Assembly (NCBI RefSeq): GCF_000717475.1
Contig: NZ_JPIK01000013.1
Coordinates: forward strand, 334,590-398,589
Source: Desulfonatronum thiodismutans
GTDB taxonomy: Bacteria; Desulfobacterota; Desulfovibrionia; Desulfovibrionales; Desulfonatronaceae
Direction of reading: 5' to 3'
Length of the DNA: 64,000 nt
Under the pieces are notes generated by a model. The model did no database searches. It saw only the letters and a list, made by a program, of their open reading frames with translations, and was not told the origin of the DNA. Shown one piece after another: positions 55,197 through 63,468 of this stretch (positions are counted from its first letter, which is position 1; each line of letters starts with the position of its first letter). The position numbers were made by a program, and so were the translations under genes.

Positions 55197-56153
55197 ATGG
55201 TTAATACCCGAGAGGTCGCTTCGAATCGGCCCAAGCTTTGGGGGCAACTCACGTCCTCACCGCTTTGGTGGTGGGTCGGGGCAAGTGCGCTGATCGGGGG
55301 GCTGCTCAGCATCCCTCTTTTTCGGGGAGATCTGGCCGTGACGGCCTGGGGCCTGGAGCTGTCCCGTGAATCCATTTTGCTGCAATGGTGGAACGACGTG
55401 GCCGCGCGATCTCTGTTTCAGGGAGAATCGCCCGGCGCTCAGGATCTGACCTACGCGACGCTCATTCTGGTTTTGGCCGTCTATTTTAGCGCCTTGACGC
55501 CGTTCTGGGGGCCAAAGGCCTCCGGCATCCGGCTCTTTGCCGGATACTATTTGGCGTGCATGCTGCTCTTTCTCGTGACCAATCGCGGCCTGAAGGCCTT
55601 TTTTGGACGGGCTCGGCCCCAGGACGTTCTTCGCGGAGACCAGGACTATTCCTCAATCTGGCTGATCGGGCCGTACGGTTTTTCCGAGGCGATGAGCAAG
55701 GGCAGCTTCACGTCGGGGCACACCACCACCGCGATGTTTTTGCTCCCAATGGCCGTATGCCTTTGGTGCGCTTCGCGACGATCCCTCGCATGGTCGGTGC
55801 TGCTGCTGGCATTGGCCTGGGGAAGCATGGTGGGGGTCGGTCGGGTATTCCATGGCTCGCATTACCCCGGCGACGTGCTCTGGGCCATAATCATCTGCCT
55901 CTGGATATGTGCCTTTGCGGCTTACCGCCTTTTCGGCCTTGATCGTCGCGGCCAATCCCCAGCCATGCTCTCTGGCTGGGAGTTGCAACTGACGATTTGG
56001 TCCGCCTTGACCCTCTTCGCCTTGTTCGCTGCAGTGATCGGAGTCAAGCAAATGGTTTTCGAACCGACGTGGTATTGGCCTCTGGTCTTGGTTTTAAGCA
56101 CTCTGGCCGCTTGGATAAGTTCGATCAAAACAGCCCGTCTCACACGATCCTGA
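55197..56153 (+). CDS. PAP2-family membrane phosphatase
   Basis: 318 residues with about six helices. Phosphatase motifs: KAFFGRARP, SFTSGHTTT and GRVFHGSHYPGDVLWA, all with the catalytic Arg, His and Asp. Substrate may be phosphatidate, undecaprenyl pyrophosphate or a lipid A phosphate; the neighbouring lptFG makes a lipid A role plausible (KdtA/LpxE-like, inference). Starts 17 bases after lptG. Confidence 0.9.
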   Translation: MVNTREVASNRPKLWGQLTSSPLWWWVGASALIGGLLSIPLFRGDLAVTAWGLELSRESILLQWWNDVAARSLFQGESPGAQDLTYATLILVLAVYFSALTPFWGPKASGIRLFAGYYLACMLLFLVTNRGLKAFFGRARPQDVLRGDQDYSSIWLIGPYGFSEAMSKGSFTSGHTTTAMFLLPMAVCLWCASRRSLAWSVLLLALAWGSMVGVGRVFHGSHYPGDVLWAIIICLWICAFAAYRLFGLDRRGQSPAMLSGWELQLTIWSALTLFALFAAVIGVKQMVFEPTWYWPLVLVLSTLAAWISSIKTARLTRS

Positions 56154-56263
56154 TCAAAGATATTCCTCCTTTCGCTTTTCCTCCAACACCGCCTCTTCCG
56201 TCCGAAAAATCCTTGTACGTCTCCCTTATCCGTGTTTTTCCGGATGCCGTCTTGTGTCAAAAA

Positions 56264-56319
56264 GTCAACAAGACAAAATAATCACGCCTTGTTGACAAAT
56301 TGTTGTTAGCTGGTATGAA
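56264..56319 (+). promoter_or_regulatory. nuo promoter with overlapping palindrome
   Basis: TTGACA (56292-56297), a 16-base spacer and TATGAA (56314-56319) make a good sigma-70-type promoter, 167 bases before nuoA. GTCAACAAG-N15-CTTGTTGAC, a perfect 9-bp inverted repeat (56264-56296), covers the -35 box. A third related half-site CTTGT sits at 56251. The layout suggests a repressor site. The rest of the 333-base gap is AT-rich, with a long untranslated leader. Confidence 0.65.
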
Positions 56320-56486
56320 GGCAGGGAAAATATAACAAACATAATGATGTATGCCTAAAAGCTGCTGTCGTAAAAGTTTGTTTTTTTGTGTTATTTTTCT
56401 TTTCTTCTTGAGGTAGTCCTCTTTTTCACCTTTCTGGAAAAGACGTTTTTCATTTTTTTTGATCCCTGCCCAAAGGTGGTAACCCC

Positions 56487-56867
56487 ATGGTATTCACTTG
56501 GTTTCACTTGGCTTTGATCGTTTTTCTCTTGGCGGGCGTTCTGTTTGCCGCGGGGCCCCTGCTCATCTCCCGCCTGATCGCTCCCCGGTTCAAAGGCGGG
56601 GATATCACGATGCCCTATGAATGCGGGATCACGCCGCAGGGCAGCGCCTGGACCCGCTTCGGGGTCAACTACTACTTCTATGCTTTGATCTTTCTCGCCT
56701 TTGAGGTGGACATCCTCTATTTGTTTCCGGTGGCCACCTACTATCCACACTCCGAGGGTTTCCTGCCGTTGATAAAGCTGTTCATCTTCCTGTTTATTCT
56801 CGGAATTTCCATTATCTATTTCTGGCGCAAAGGAGTGTTCTCATGGCCGAGACGGATTTCTCTCTGA
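56487..56867 (+). CDS. nuoA: Complex I subunit A
   Basis: 126 residues, three helices, with the family motif [20 protein letters not shown] and [15 protein letters not shown]. It lies near the quinone-site loop of complex I. First gene of the operon; nuoB overlaps its end by 25 bases. Confidence 0.95.
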   Translation: MVFTWFHLALIVFLLAGVLFAAGPLLISRLIAPRFKGGDITMPYECGITPQGSAWTRFGVNYYFYALIFLAFEVDILYLFPVATYYPHSEGFLPLIKLFIFLFILGISIIYFWRKGVFSWPRRISL

Positions 56868-57397
56868 AGCGAGCCGATCTGGGCCAAGACCAAGCGCCGA
56901 TCCGGATCGCCCCCCTGGAAAAGATTTTCGACGTCTGTCGGTCCATGTCCCTCTGGCCGATGACCTTCGGTCTGGCCTGTTGCGCCATTGAGATGATGGC
57001 CGTGGGCATGGCCCGGTTCGACATAGCCCGCTACGGCGCGGAGGTGTTCCGTCCCTCCCCGAGGCAGTCCGACCTGATGATCGTGGCCGGGACGGTGACC
57101 AAGAAAATGGCCCCCGCAGTGGTCCGGTTGTACGAACAGATGCCTGGGCCGAAATGGGTCATGGCCTTGGGGAACTGTTCCATCTCCGGCGGGCCGTTCA
57201 ACTTCAAGGGCCAGTATAACGTTGTCGAAGGGGTTGATCGGATCATCCCGGTGGACGTTTACGTTCCGGGATGCCCGCCCCGGCCCGAGGCCCTGCTGGA
57301 AGGGCTGTTCCTGATTCAGGAAAAAATTACCGGCAAGCGCTGGTGGCCGGTGGCCAAGCCCGTGGGCGCGGCCGTCGTCGAGGGAGGTGTCCGATGA
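56843..57397 (+). CDS. nuoB: Complex I subunit B (N2 cluster)
   Basis: 184 residues. N2 ligands are visible: tandem Cys in [14 protein letters not shown], the Cys in [11 protein letters not shown] and the Cys in [16 protein letters not shown]. It carries electrons to quinone. The ATG at 56843 lies inside the nuoA 3' end with GGAGTG-type site. Confidence 0.96.
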   Translation: MAETDFSLKRADLGQDQAPIRIAPLEKIFDVCRSMSLWPMTFGLACCAIEMMAVGMARFDIARYGAEVFRPSPRQSDLMIVAGTVTKKMAPAVVRLYEQMPGPKWVMALGNCSISGGPFNFKGQYNVVEGVDRIIPVDVYVPGCPPRPEALLEGLFLIQEKITGKRWWPVAKPVGAAVVEGGVR

Positions 57398-57981
57398 CCC
57401 TTGATGCGTTGCGCGACGTGCCGGTCTTGCGTCTGGAAGAATGCTCCCCGAACGTGTCCGGCCTGACTCTTGCCGCATACCTTGCTCCGGAAGAGTTGCG
57501 ACCCGCGGCGGCCAAGCTTCTTGGAAAGGCCTACTTTCTGGAGGACGTCTCCGTGGTGGAGGTTTCGGAAGGGTTTCTCGGCGTGTACCATTTCGATCAT
57601 TTCGACGCACCGGGCAGGATCGCCCTCCGGGTGTTGATACCCAAGGATGCCCCGGAACTGCCGACGATCTCGGACATTTATCAGGGAGCCTCGTGGCATG
57701 AGCGGGAATGCCGGGATTTCTTCGGCGTGACCTTCGCCGGACATGAGAACATGACGCCCTTGCTGCTGGCCGCCGAGGACGCTGAGTTTCATCCGTTGCG
57801 TAAGGGCGACAAGGCTCTCAAGAGCCTGACGGACTTGGTACCCGACGGCGAAGGAGGGCCGCAAGCCGGAGATGTGGCCGCGTTTCTCGCGGCCGCGGAG
57901 GAGAGCGAAGCCCCAGGCACGCCTTCCGACGTTACGGGATCGGCGGACGGCCACGAGAGCGACGAGGTTTCCGCCACGTGA
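57394..57981 (+). CDS. nuoC: Complex I subunit C (30 kDa)
   Basis: 195 residues, separate from nuo[21 protein letters not shown] is the conserved complex I 30-kDa signature. About 45 C-terminal residues form a low-complexity acidic tail ([20 protein letters not shown]) not seen in E. coli. The ATG at 57394 overlaps the nuoB stop (ATGA). Confidence 0.93.
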   Translation: MTLDALRDVPVLRLEECSPNVSGLTLAAYLAPEELRPAAAKLLGKAYFLEDVSVVEVSEGFLGVYHFDHFDAPGRIALRVLIPKDAPELPTISDIYQGASWHERECRDFFGVTFAGHENMTPLLLAAEDAEFHPLRKGDKALKSLTDLVPDGEGGPQAGDVAAFLAAAEESEAPGTPSDVTGSADGHESDEVSAT

Positions 57982-58047
57982 GGCGCTTTTGTCCTCCGCG
58001 TCGACTCCAACGAATCTGAACAGCGCATACCAACACAAAGGCTTGCC

Positions 58048-59220
58048 ATGACCAGTTCCGCGTCTCCAGGGCGATTCCATCTCGGTGGGGATTTCTACAC
58101 CAATCATTTCGAAAAGGGCGGCTCGCCGGATACCATGATCCTGAACATGGGGCCGCAGCACCCGGCCACCCACGGCGTGCTGCGGGTCATTTTCGAATTG
58201 GACGGCGAGTATATTCTGCGCACCGAGCCGGTGCTGGGGTATCTGCACCGGATGCACGAGAAAATGGGCGAGGAGCAGACGTACTACCAGTACATGCCCA
58301 ACATGGGCCGGGTGGACTATCTGCATGCCCTGGCTTGGAACTGGGCCTGGGCCGGGGCCGTGGAAAAGCTGGGCGGGATCGAGGTGCCCCGTCGAGCCGA
58401 GTTCATCAGGGTGATCACCTGCGAGTTGAACCGGATCAGTTCCCACTTGCTCTGGTGGGGGGCCTTCCTGCTGGATCTGGGGGCGTTCACCCCGATCATG
58501 TACGGATTTGACGATCGGGAACGAATCCTGGACATCCTGCAGCGGCCCACCGGATCCCGGCTGACCTACAGTTATTACCGCCTCGGCGGGGTGGCGGCGG
58601 ACCTGGACGATACGGCCCAGCGTATGATCCGGGACTTCGTGCTCCATCTGCGCTCCAGGCTGCCCATGTACCGCGATCTGGTCACGGGCAACATGATCCT
58701 GCGTCATCGCCTGGAGGGCGTGGGACACATCTCCGTGGAGATGTGTCGGCGCTACGGGGCCACCGGTCCCACCCTGCGCGGCTCCGGCGTGGCTTACGAT
58801 GTGCGCAGGGCCGAGCCCTACTCCGTCTATCCCGAGCTGAACTTCAGCATCCCCACTGACGACGACTGCGACGGCATGGCCCGGTACAATGTGCGCATGG
58901 CTGAAATCGAGCAGAGCCTGGACATCATTGAACAGGCCCTGGACATGCTGCCTGACGGTGATTTCTGGGTCAAAAACGCACCTAAACCCAAATGGAAAGC
59001 GCCCAAGGGTGAAGTATATTTCGCGGTGGAGGGCGCGCGCGGCAAGATCGGCGTACATCTGGTCAGTGACGGCAGCGCTACGCCCTACCGGGTCAAGCTG
59101 CGCGCGCCGGGTTTTTCCAATCTGAGTCTCTTCGCCGAAGTGACCAGGGGCACCTTGCTGGCCGACGCCGTGGCCATTCTGGGCAGCCTGGATATGGTCA
59201 TTCCGGAAATCGACAGGTGA
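58048..59220 (+). CDS. nuoD: Complex I subunit D (49 kDa)
   Basis: 390 residues. The opening LNMGPQHPATHGVLRVIFEL, then GYLHRMHEKMGEEQTYYQYM and GRVDYLHALAWNWAWA, are typical of the 49-kDa subunit that shapes the quinone pocket. The C-terminus ends LGSLDMVIPEIDR, matching the family end. Starts 66 bases after nuoC. Confidence 0.96.
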   Translation: MTSSASPGRFHLGGDFYTNHFEKGGSPDTMILNMGPQHPATHGVLRVIFELDGEYILRTEPVLGYLHRMHEKMGEEQTYYQYMPNMGRVDYLHALAWNWAWAGAVEKLGGIEVPRRAEFIRVITCELNRISSHLLWWGAFLLDLGAFTPIMYGFDDRERILDILQRPTGSRLTYSYYRLGGVAADLDDTAQRMIRDFVLHLRSRLPMYRDLVTGNMILRHRLEGVGHISVEMCRRYGATGPTLRGSGVAYDVRRAEPYSVYPELNFSIPTDDDCDGMARYNVRMAEIEQSLDIIEQALDMLPDGDFWVKNAPKPKWKAPKGEVYFAVEGARGKIGVHLVSDGSATPYRVKLRAPGFSNLSLFAEVTRGTLLADAVAILGSLDMVIPEIDR

Positions 59221-59224
59221 TCCC

Positions 59225-60202
59225 ATGACTCCTCCTTTCGGCATGCCTCTTGAACTGTTCACCATCTTCCTGGCCTTGGCCCTGCTGGCCGGGTTCGTGG
59301 GCCTCAACGGCCTGGTCCTGGTTTACCTGGAGCGGAAAGTAGCCGGGCACATTCAGCGTCGGCCCGGGCCCTTCGAGGTCGGACCTCACGGCCTGCTCCA
59401 GCCCCTGGCCGACGCCCTGAAGCTGGTGGGCAAGCAGTTGATCACCCCACGGGGAGCGGACAAATGGCTGTTCTGGACCGCGCCGATCATCTCCTTCGCC
59501 CCGGTCTTCGTCCTGTTCCTGCCCATTCCCTTCGGCCCGATCCTCACGGCCATGGAACTGGACTTGGGGTTGTTGCTGATTCTGGCCTTCGCCGGAATCA
59601 ACGTCCTGGCCCTGTGCCTGGCCGGGTGGAGTTCGGAGAACAAGTGGTCGCTCCTGGGCGCGGCCCGAGCAGTGGCCCAGTCCGTGGCCTACGAGATTCC
59701 TCTGCTGCTGGCCGTGCTGGCCATTGCCTTCCAGTACGGCTCGCTGAATCTGTCAACCATAGTTTCCGGGCAGGGTGCCTGGCCGTGGCAGTGGAACATC
59801 ATGGTCCAGCCAGTGGCTTTTTTCATCTACTTCGTCTGCGCCCTGGCCGAGACCAACCGAGCTCCCTTCGACCTGCCCGAGGCGGAAAGCGAGCTGACCG
59901 CGGGCTTCCATACTGAATACTCAGGCATGGGCTTCGGTATCTTCTTCCTGGCCGAGTACGCGAACATGATCGTGGTCTGCGCCGTGGCCACGGCCTTGTT
60001 CCTGGGCGGCTGGAACGGTCCGGCTGCCCCGGGCGTCTGGTGGTTTTTGGCCAAGGTCTATCTGCTGTTGCTGGTGATGATGTGGTTCCGCTGGACCTAC
60101 CCCCGGGTGCGTTTCGACCAGCTTTTGAACCTGAGCTGGAAATGGCTCCTGCCCCTGGCCCTGATCAACTTGGTCGTGACCCTCGTGCTTGTAAAGCTTT
60201 GA
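59225..60202 (+). CDS. nuoH: Complex I subunit H
   Basis: 325 residues, eight helices. YLERKVAGHIQRRPGPFEVG, LPEAESELTAGFHTEYSGMG and WTYPRVRFDQLLNLSWKWLL are the family blocks forming the quinone chamber. Four bases separate it from nuoD. Confidence 0.96.
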   Translation: MTPPFGMPLELFTIFLALALLAGFVGLNGLVLVYLERKVAGHIQRRPGPFEVGPHGLLQPLADALKLVGKQLITPRGADKWLFWTAPIISFAPVFVLFLPIPFGPILTAMELDLGLLLILAFAGINVLALCLAGWSSENKWSLLGAARAVAQSVAYEIPLLLAVLAIAFQYGSLNLSTIVSGQGAWPWQWNIMVQPVAFFIYFVCALAETNRAPFDLPEAESELTAGFHTEYSGMGFGIFFLAEYANMIVVCAVATALFLGGWNGPAAPGVWWFLAKVYLLLLVMMWFRWTYPRVRFDQLLNLSWKWLLPLALINLVVTLVLVKL

Positions 60203-60251
60203 TGGCAAGCTTTGATGGCAAACTTTGATGGCAAACTGAGATGGTGACCTG

Positions 60252-60890
60252 ATGACCATGATTCGTGAATTCGGAAAGGCGCTGCAAGGCCTGTGGAGCC
60301 TGGCGATAGGTTTGGGCGTTACCTTCCGGGCTTTTGTCCGGCCCCAGGTGACGGTGCATTATCCTCGGGCCACCGTGGACGACGCCAATCTGCGGACCTA
60401 TCACGGCCATGTTGAACTGACCGGCAAGGATGATGCACCCGAGATACCCAAGTGTATTTCCTGCGGCATGTGCGCCATGAACTGTCCCAGCGCCTGTCTG
60501 ACCGTGGTCAAGCAAAAGGCTCCCAAACCGACCCCGGAACAGAAGAAAGCCATGGAAGAAGCCGAAGCCCGGGGCGAAAAGGTTAAGAAGCCCTCCGCGC
60601 CCAAGAATCCAGCCTCCTTTACCTACGACTTTTCCTTGTGCAGCCTGTGCGGAACCTGCGTGGAAAGCTGCCCGGCGGATTCGTTGCGTTTTTCCAATGA
60701 AATCTATCAGGCTGGCTTTGATCGCAAGGATTTTCAGTTCGACCTGCTGGCCCGGTTGCGCGGGCAGGCTGAAGGCCTGTCCGGGGCCAGTCCCAAGCCA
60801 GTTCCCAAAACAGATGACGATCCAGATAACAGGCCTGACCACAAAACAGACTCCAAAACAGACCCAAAAACAGAGAAGGTGGAGAAGTGA
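60252..60890 (+). CDS. nuoI: Complex I subunit I (2x[4Fe-4S]) with insert and charged tail
   Basis: 212 residues. Ferredoxin motifs are CISCGMCAMNCP (from residue 68) and CSLCGTCVESCP (from residue 130). The gap between them is about 23 residues longer than in E. coli NuoI, filled by a charged stretch (TPEQKKAMEEAEARGEK). The last 25 residues form a Lys/Asp/Thr-rich tail (DHKTDSKTDPKTEK). Both are unusual. Between nuoH and nuoI a short ATGGCAAACTTTG-type sequence repeats three times (60202-60240). Confidence 0.92.
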   Translation: MTMIREFGKALQGLWSLAIGLGVTFRAFVRPQVTVHYPRATVDDANLRTYHGHVELTGKDDAPEIPKCISCGMCAMNCPSACLTVVKQKAPKPTPEQKKAMEEAEARGEKVKKPSAPKNPASFTYDFSLCSLCGTCVESCPADSLRFSNEIYQAGFDRKDFQFDLLARLRGQAEGLSGASPKPVPKTDDDPDNRPDHKTDSKTDPKTEKVEK

Positions 60891-61399
60891 TGGAAATTCT
60901 CGCCTACGTCGCCTTCGGCGTCTACGTGCTGATCATTTTGTTCGGCGGCCTGCTGGCTGTCTTCAGCCGCAACCTGGTCCGTGCCCTCGTCGGCCTGGTG
61001 CTGACGCTGTTCGGGGTGGCGGGCTGCTACCTGCTGATGGCTGCACCGTTCATGGCCTTGATGCAGATTCTGATCTACGTGGCCGCGGTGAGCATTATGA
61101 TTTTTTTCGCGATCATGCTCACCAAGCCGCCGGTGGGCGGGGAGGAGCAGTCGGGTCGGCCCTGGTGGGTGGGCGCTGGATGCGTGGTCGCGGCCCTGGC
61201 TCCGACCATGCTCATCGCCCGGGTGCTACGCTGGCAGCCTCTGGCTTCCCATGAACATCCCACGGAGATCGTGCTCATGGACCTGGGCCGGACGTTCATC
61301 GAACCCTACTTTCTGGCCTTTGAATTGATTTCCGTGGTCCTGACCGTAGCCATGGCCGGAGCGGTGCTTCTGGCCTTTGAAAGGAGACAAGGCCAATGA
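60890..61399 (+). CDS. nuoJ: Complex I subunit J
   Basis: 169 residues, five helices. The opening LAYVAFGVYVLIILFGGLLA and ILIYVAAVSIMIFFAIMLT are typical of NuoJ. The ATG at 60890 follows GGAGAAG and overlaps the nuoI stop by one base. Ends with an ATGA overlap with nuoK. Confidence 0.92.
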   Translation: MEILAYVAFGVYVLIILFGGLLAVFSRNLVRALVGLVLTLFGVAGCYLLMAAPFMALMQILIYVAAVSIMIFFAIMLTKPPVGGEEQSGRPWWVGAGCVVAALAPTMLIARVLRWQPLASHEHPTEIVLMDLGRTFIEPYFLAFELISVVLTVAMAGAVLLAFERRQGQ

Positions 61400-61704
61400 C
61401 GGCGCTTACCATGTTTCAACTGGTCAGTTTGCTTTTGCTGGCCTTGGGCCTGTTCGGCGTGATCTGGCGGCGCAGCTTGGTGGGCATGCTGATCAGCGTG
61501 GAGCTGATGCTCAACGGAGCGGGCCTGAGCATCGTGGCCTCGGGCCAGCTCACCGACGCCTCGGGCACCGTGGGCCATGCCGCGGCCCTGTTCGTGATGG
61601 GTCTGGCCGCGGCCGAAGCCGCCCTGGTTCTGGCGATCATCATTGTCGTGGCCAAGCGCTACGGCCACATTGAAAGCGCGCGCCTGCGCACCCTGCGAGG
61701 CTAA
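61396..61704 (+). CDS. nuoK: Complex I subunit K
   Basis: 102 residues, three helices. LVGMLISVELMLNGAGLSIV contains the conserved membrane Glu, and MGLAAAEAALVLAIIIVVAK the second; both are needed for proton transfer. ATGA overlap with nuoJ. Confidence 0.95.
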   Translation: MTALTMFQLVSLLLLALGLFGVIWRRSLVGMLISVELMLNGAGLSIVASGQLTDASGTVGHAAALFVMGLAAAEAALVLAIIIVVAKRYGHIESARLRTLRG

Positions 61705-61707
61705 GCC

Positions 61708-63192
61708 ATGCCCGAGATATTGGTCAGCGCCAAAATCCTCATCCCTCTGCTCATCACCCTGGTCGCGCCCCTGGGCATCGTCCTGGCCCGACACAACCCC
61801 AACAACCGGGAGGCGGTGTCCTTTGCCGCGGGCATTCTGACCTTCGCCACGGTGCTGTCCTTTGTGCCGGACGTGCTGGACGGCAAGATCTGGACCTACA
61901 CCCTGTTCACCCTGATCCCCGGGGTCACGGTCAAGTTCGGTGTGGACGGCCTGTCCCTGATCTTCGCCCTGGTGGCCTCGTTTCTCTGGATCTTGGCCAC
62001 CAGCTACAACATCGGGTACATGCGTTCGCTGAACGAACACGCCCAGACCCGCTACTACTTCTGCTTCGCGGTGGCCATTTTCGGGGCCCTGGGCGTGGCC
62101 TTCAGCGCGAACATCTTCACGCTGTACCTGTTCTACGAAGTCATCACCTTGTTCACCTACCCGCTGGTGGCCCACCACCAGGACGACACATCCTTTGCCG
62201 GGGCCCGCAAGTACCTGGTCTACCTGATGGGTACCTCCAAGCTGTTTCTGCTCCCGGCCATGATCATGACCTACGTGCTGGCCGGCAGCCTGGACTTCAA
62301 CCTGACCGACGTGGTCCACGGCATCTTCCCCGCGGACGCCAACCCCGTCGCGGTGACCGTGACCTACGTGCTGTTCATCGCCGGTCTGGCCAAGGCCGCG
62401 ATCATGCCCCTGCACAACTGGCTGCCCTCGGCCATGGTCGCGCCCACGCCGGTCTCGGCCCTGCTGCACGCCGTGGCCGTGGTCAAGGCCGGGGTGTTCT
62501 GCGTCTGTCGGATCATTCTCTCAGCCTTTGGCCTGGAAACCATGGACGTGCTCTACCTGGGCATTCCCACGGCCTACCTGGCCGCGTTCACCATTGTCGT
62601 GGCCTCGTGCATCGCCCTGACCAAGGACGACCTCAAGGCCCGGCTGGCCTATTCCACGGTCAGCCAGCTGTCCTACGTGATCCTGGGCGTGGCCCTGCTC
62701 ACACCCATGGCCGTGATGGGCGGCACCACGCACATCGCCCACCACGCCTTTGCCAAGATCACGCTGTTTTTTGGCGCCGGGGCGATCTACGTGGCCACGC
62801 ACGTCAAGAAGATCAGCCTGCTTTCGGGCATGGGTCGACGGATGCCCTGGACCTTCGGGGCCTTTTCCCTGGCTGCCCTGAGCATGATCGGCGCGCCTCC
62901 GGTCAGCGGCTTCGTGACCAAATGGTACCTGGCCAACGGGGCCCTGGACGCCGGGCAGATCGTGATCCTGATCGCCCTGATGGCCAGCACCGTGCTCAAT
63001 GCCAGCTATTTCGGCCCGATCATCTACAAGGCCTTTTTCGAGGCCCCGGCCCCGGGCGTCCGGCTGGAAGACTACAAGGAAGCCCCCCTGACCATGGTCG
63101 TGCCCCTGTTCCTCACCGCCCTGATCTCCATCTTCCTGGGCCTGTACCCGGACACCTTCATGGGCTTCATCAAGGCCATGGCCCAGTTCTAG
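61708..63192 (+). CDS. Antiporter-like proton-translocating subunit (NuoM/NuoL/MrpD family)
   Basis: 494 residues, about 14 helices. The family core is LFYEVITLFTYPLVAHHQDD, the Lys in AGLAKAAIMPLHNWLPSAMV, TPVSALLHAVAVVKAGVF and the second half KDDLKARLAYSTVSQLSYVI. It belongs to the proton-translocating arm, but whether it is M, L or MrpD-like cannot be decided by eye. It starts three bases after nuoK; NuoL normally follows K in E. coli. Confidence 0.88.
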   Translation: MPEILVSAKILIPLLITLVAPLGIVLARHNPNNREAVSFAAGILTFATVLSFVPDVLDGKIWTYTLFTLIPGVTVKFGVDGLSLIFALVASFLWILATSYNIGYMRSLNEHAQTRYYFCFAVAIFGALGVAFSANIFTLYLFYEVITLFTYPLVAHHQDDTSFAGARKYLVYLMGTSKLFLLPAMIMTYVLAGSLDFNLTDVVHGIFPADANPVAVTVTYVLFIAGLAKAAIMPLHNWLPSAMVAPTPVSALLHAVAVVKAGVFCVCRIILSAFGLETMDVLYLGIPTAYLAAFTIVVASCIALTKDDLKARLAYSTVSQLSYVILGVALLTPMAVMGGTTHIAHHAFAKITLFFGAGAIYVATHVKKISLLSGMGRRMPWTFGAFSLAALSMIGAPPVSGFVTKWYLANGALDAGQIVILIALMASTVLNASYFGPIIYKAFFEAPAPGVRLEDYKEAPLTMVVPLFLTALISIFLGLYPDTFMGFIKAMAQF

Positions 63193-63201
63193 GAGTCGCT
63201 T

Positions 63202-63468
63202 ATGCAAGACCATACCACGCTTCACGAAAACAAACTGATCGCGACCCTGCGCTCCCTGTCCGGGCTGTTCAAGCTGCTTTTTTTCGCGGTTCTCGCGGTC
63301 CTTGTCGGCCTGAATTTCTTCATCGGCCCCTATGACCCGCACGTGGCTTGGGAAGTGTATCCGGGCTTTTGGGCCGGATTCGGGTTCGTTCTGGCCGTGG
63401 CCATGGCCTTTGTGATGAAACGCATCGTCGCTCCGTTGATCGGCGCTCCCGAGGACATCCATGACTAA
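63202..63468 (+). CDS. Small membrane protein within the complex I operon
   Basis: 88 residues with two helices (FKLLFFAVLAVLVGLNFFIG and PGFWAGFGFVLAVAMAFVMK) and GPYDPHVAWEVYPGFWAGFG between. A similar small subunit is not part of E. coli Nuo. Its stop overlaps the next antiporter-like gene by eight bases, so it likely belongs to the same complex. Function unknown. Confidence 0.8.
   Translation: MQDHTTLHENKLIATLRSLSGLFKLLFFAVLAVLVGLNFFIGPYDPHVAWEVYPGFWAGFGFVLAVAMAFVMKRIVAPLIGAPEDIHD

Noticed and set aside
57316..59307. 663-codon minus-strand frame opposite nuoB, nuoC and nuoD
   Set aside because: Shadow of three certain complex I genes; composition is low in hydrophobic core and no motif is found.
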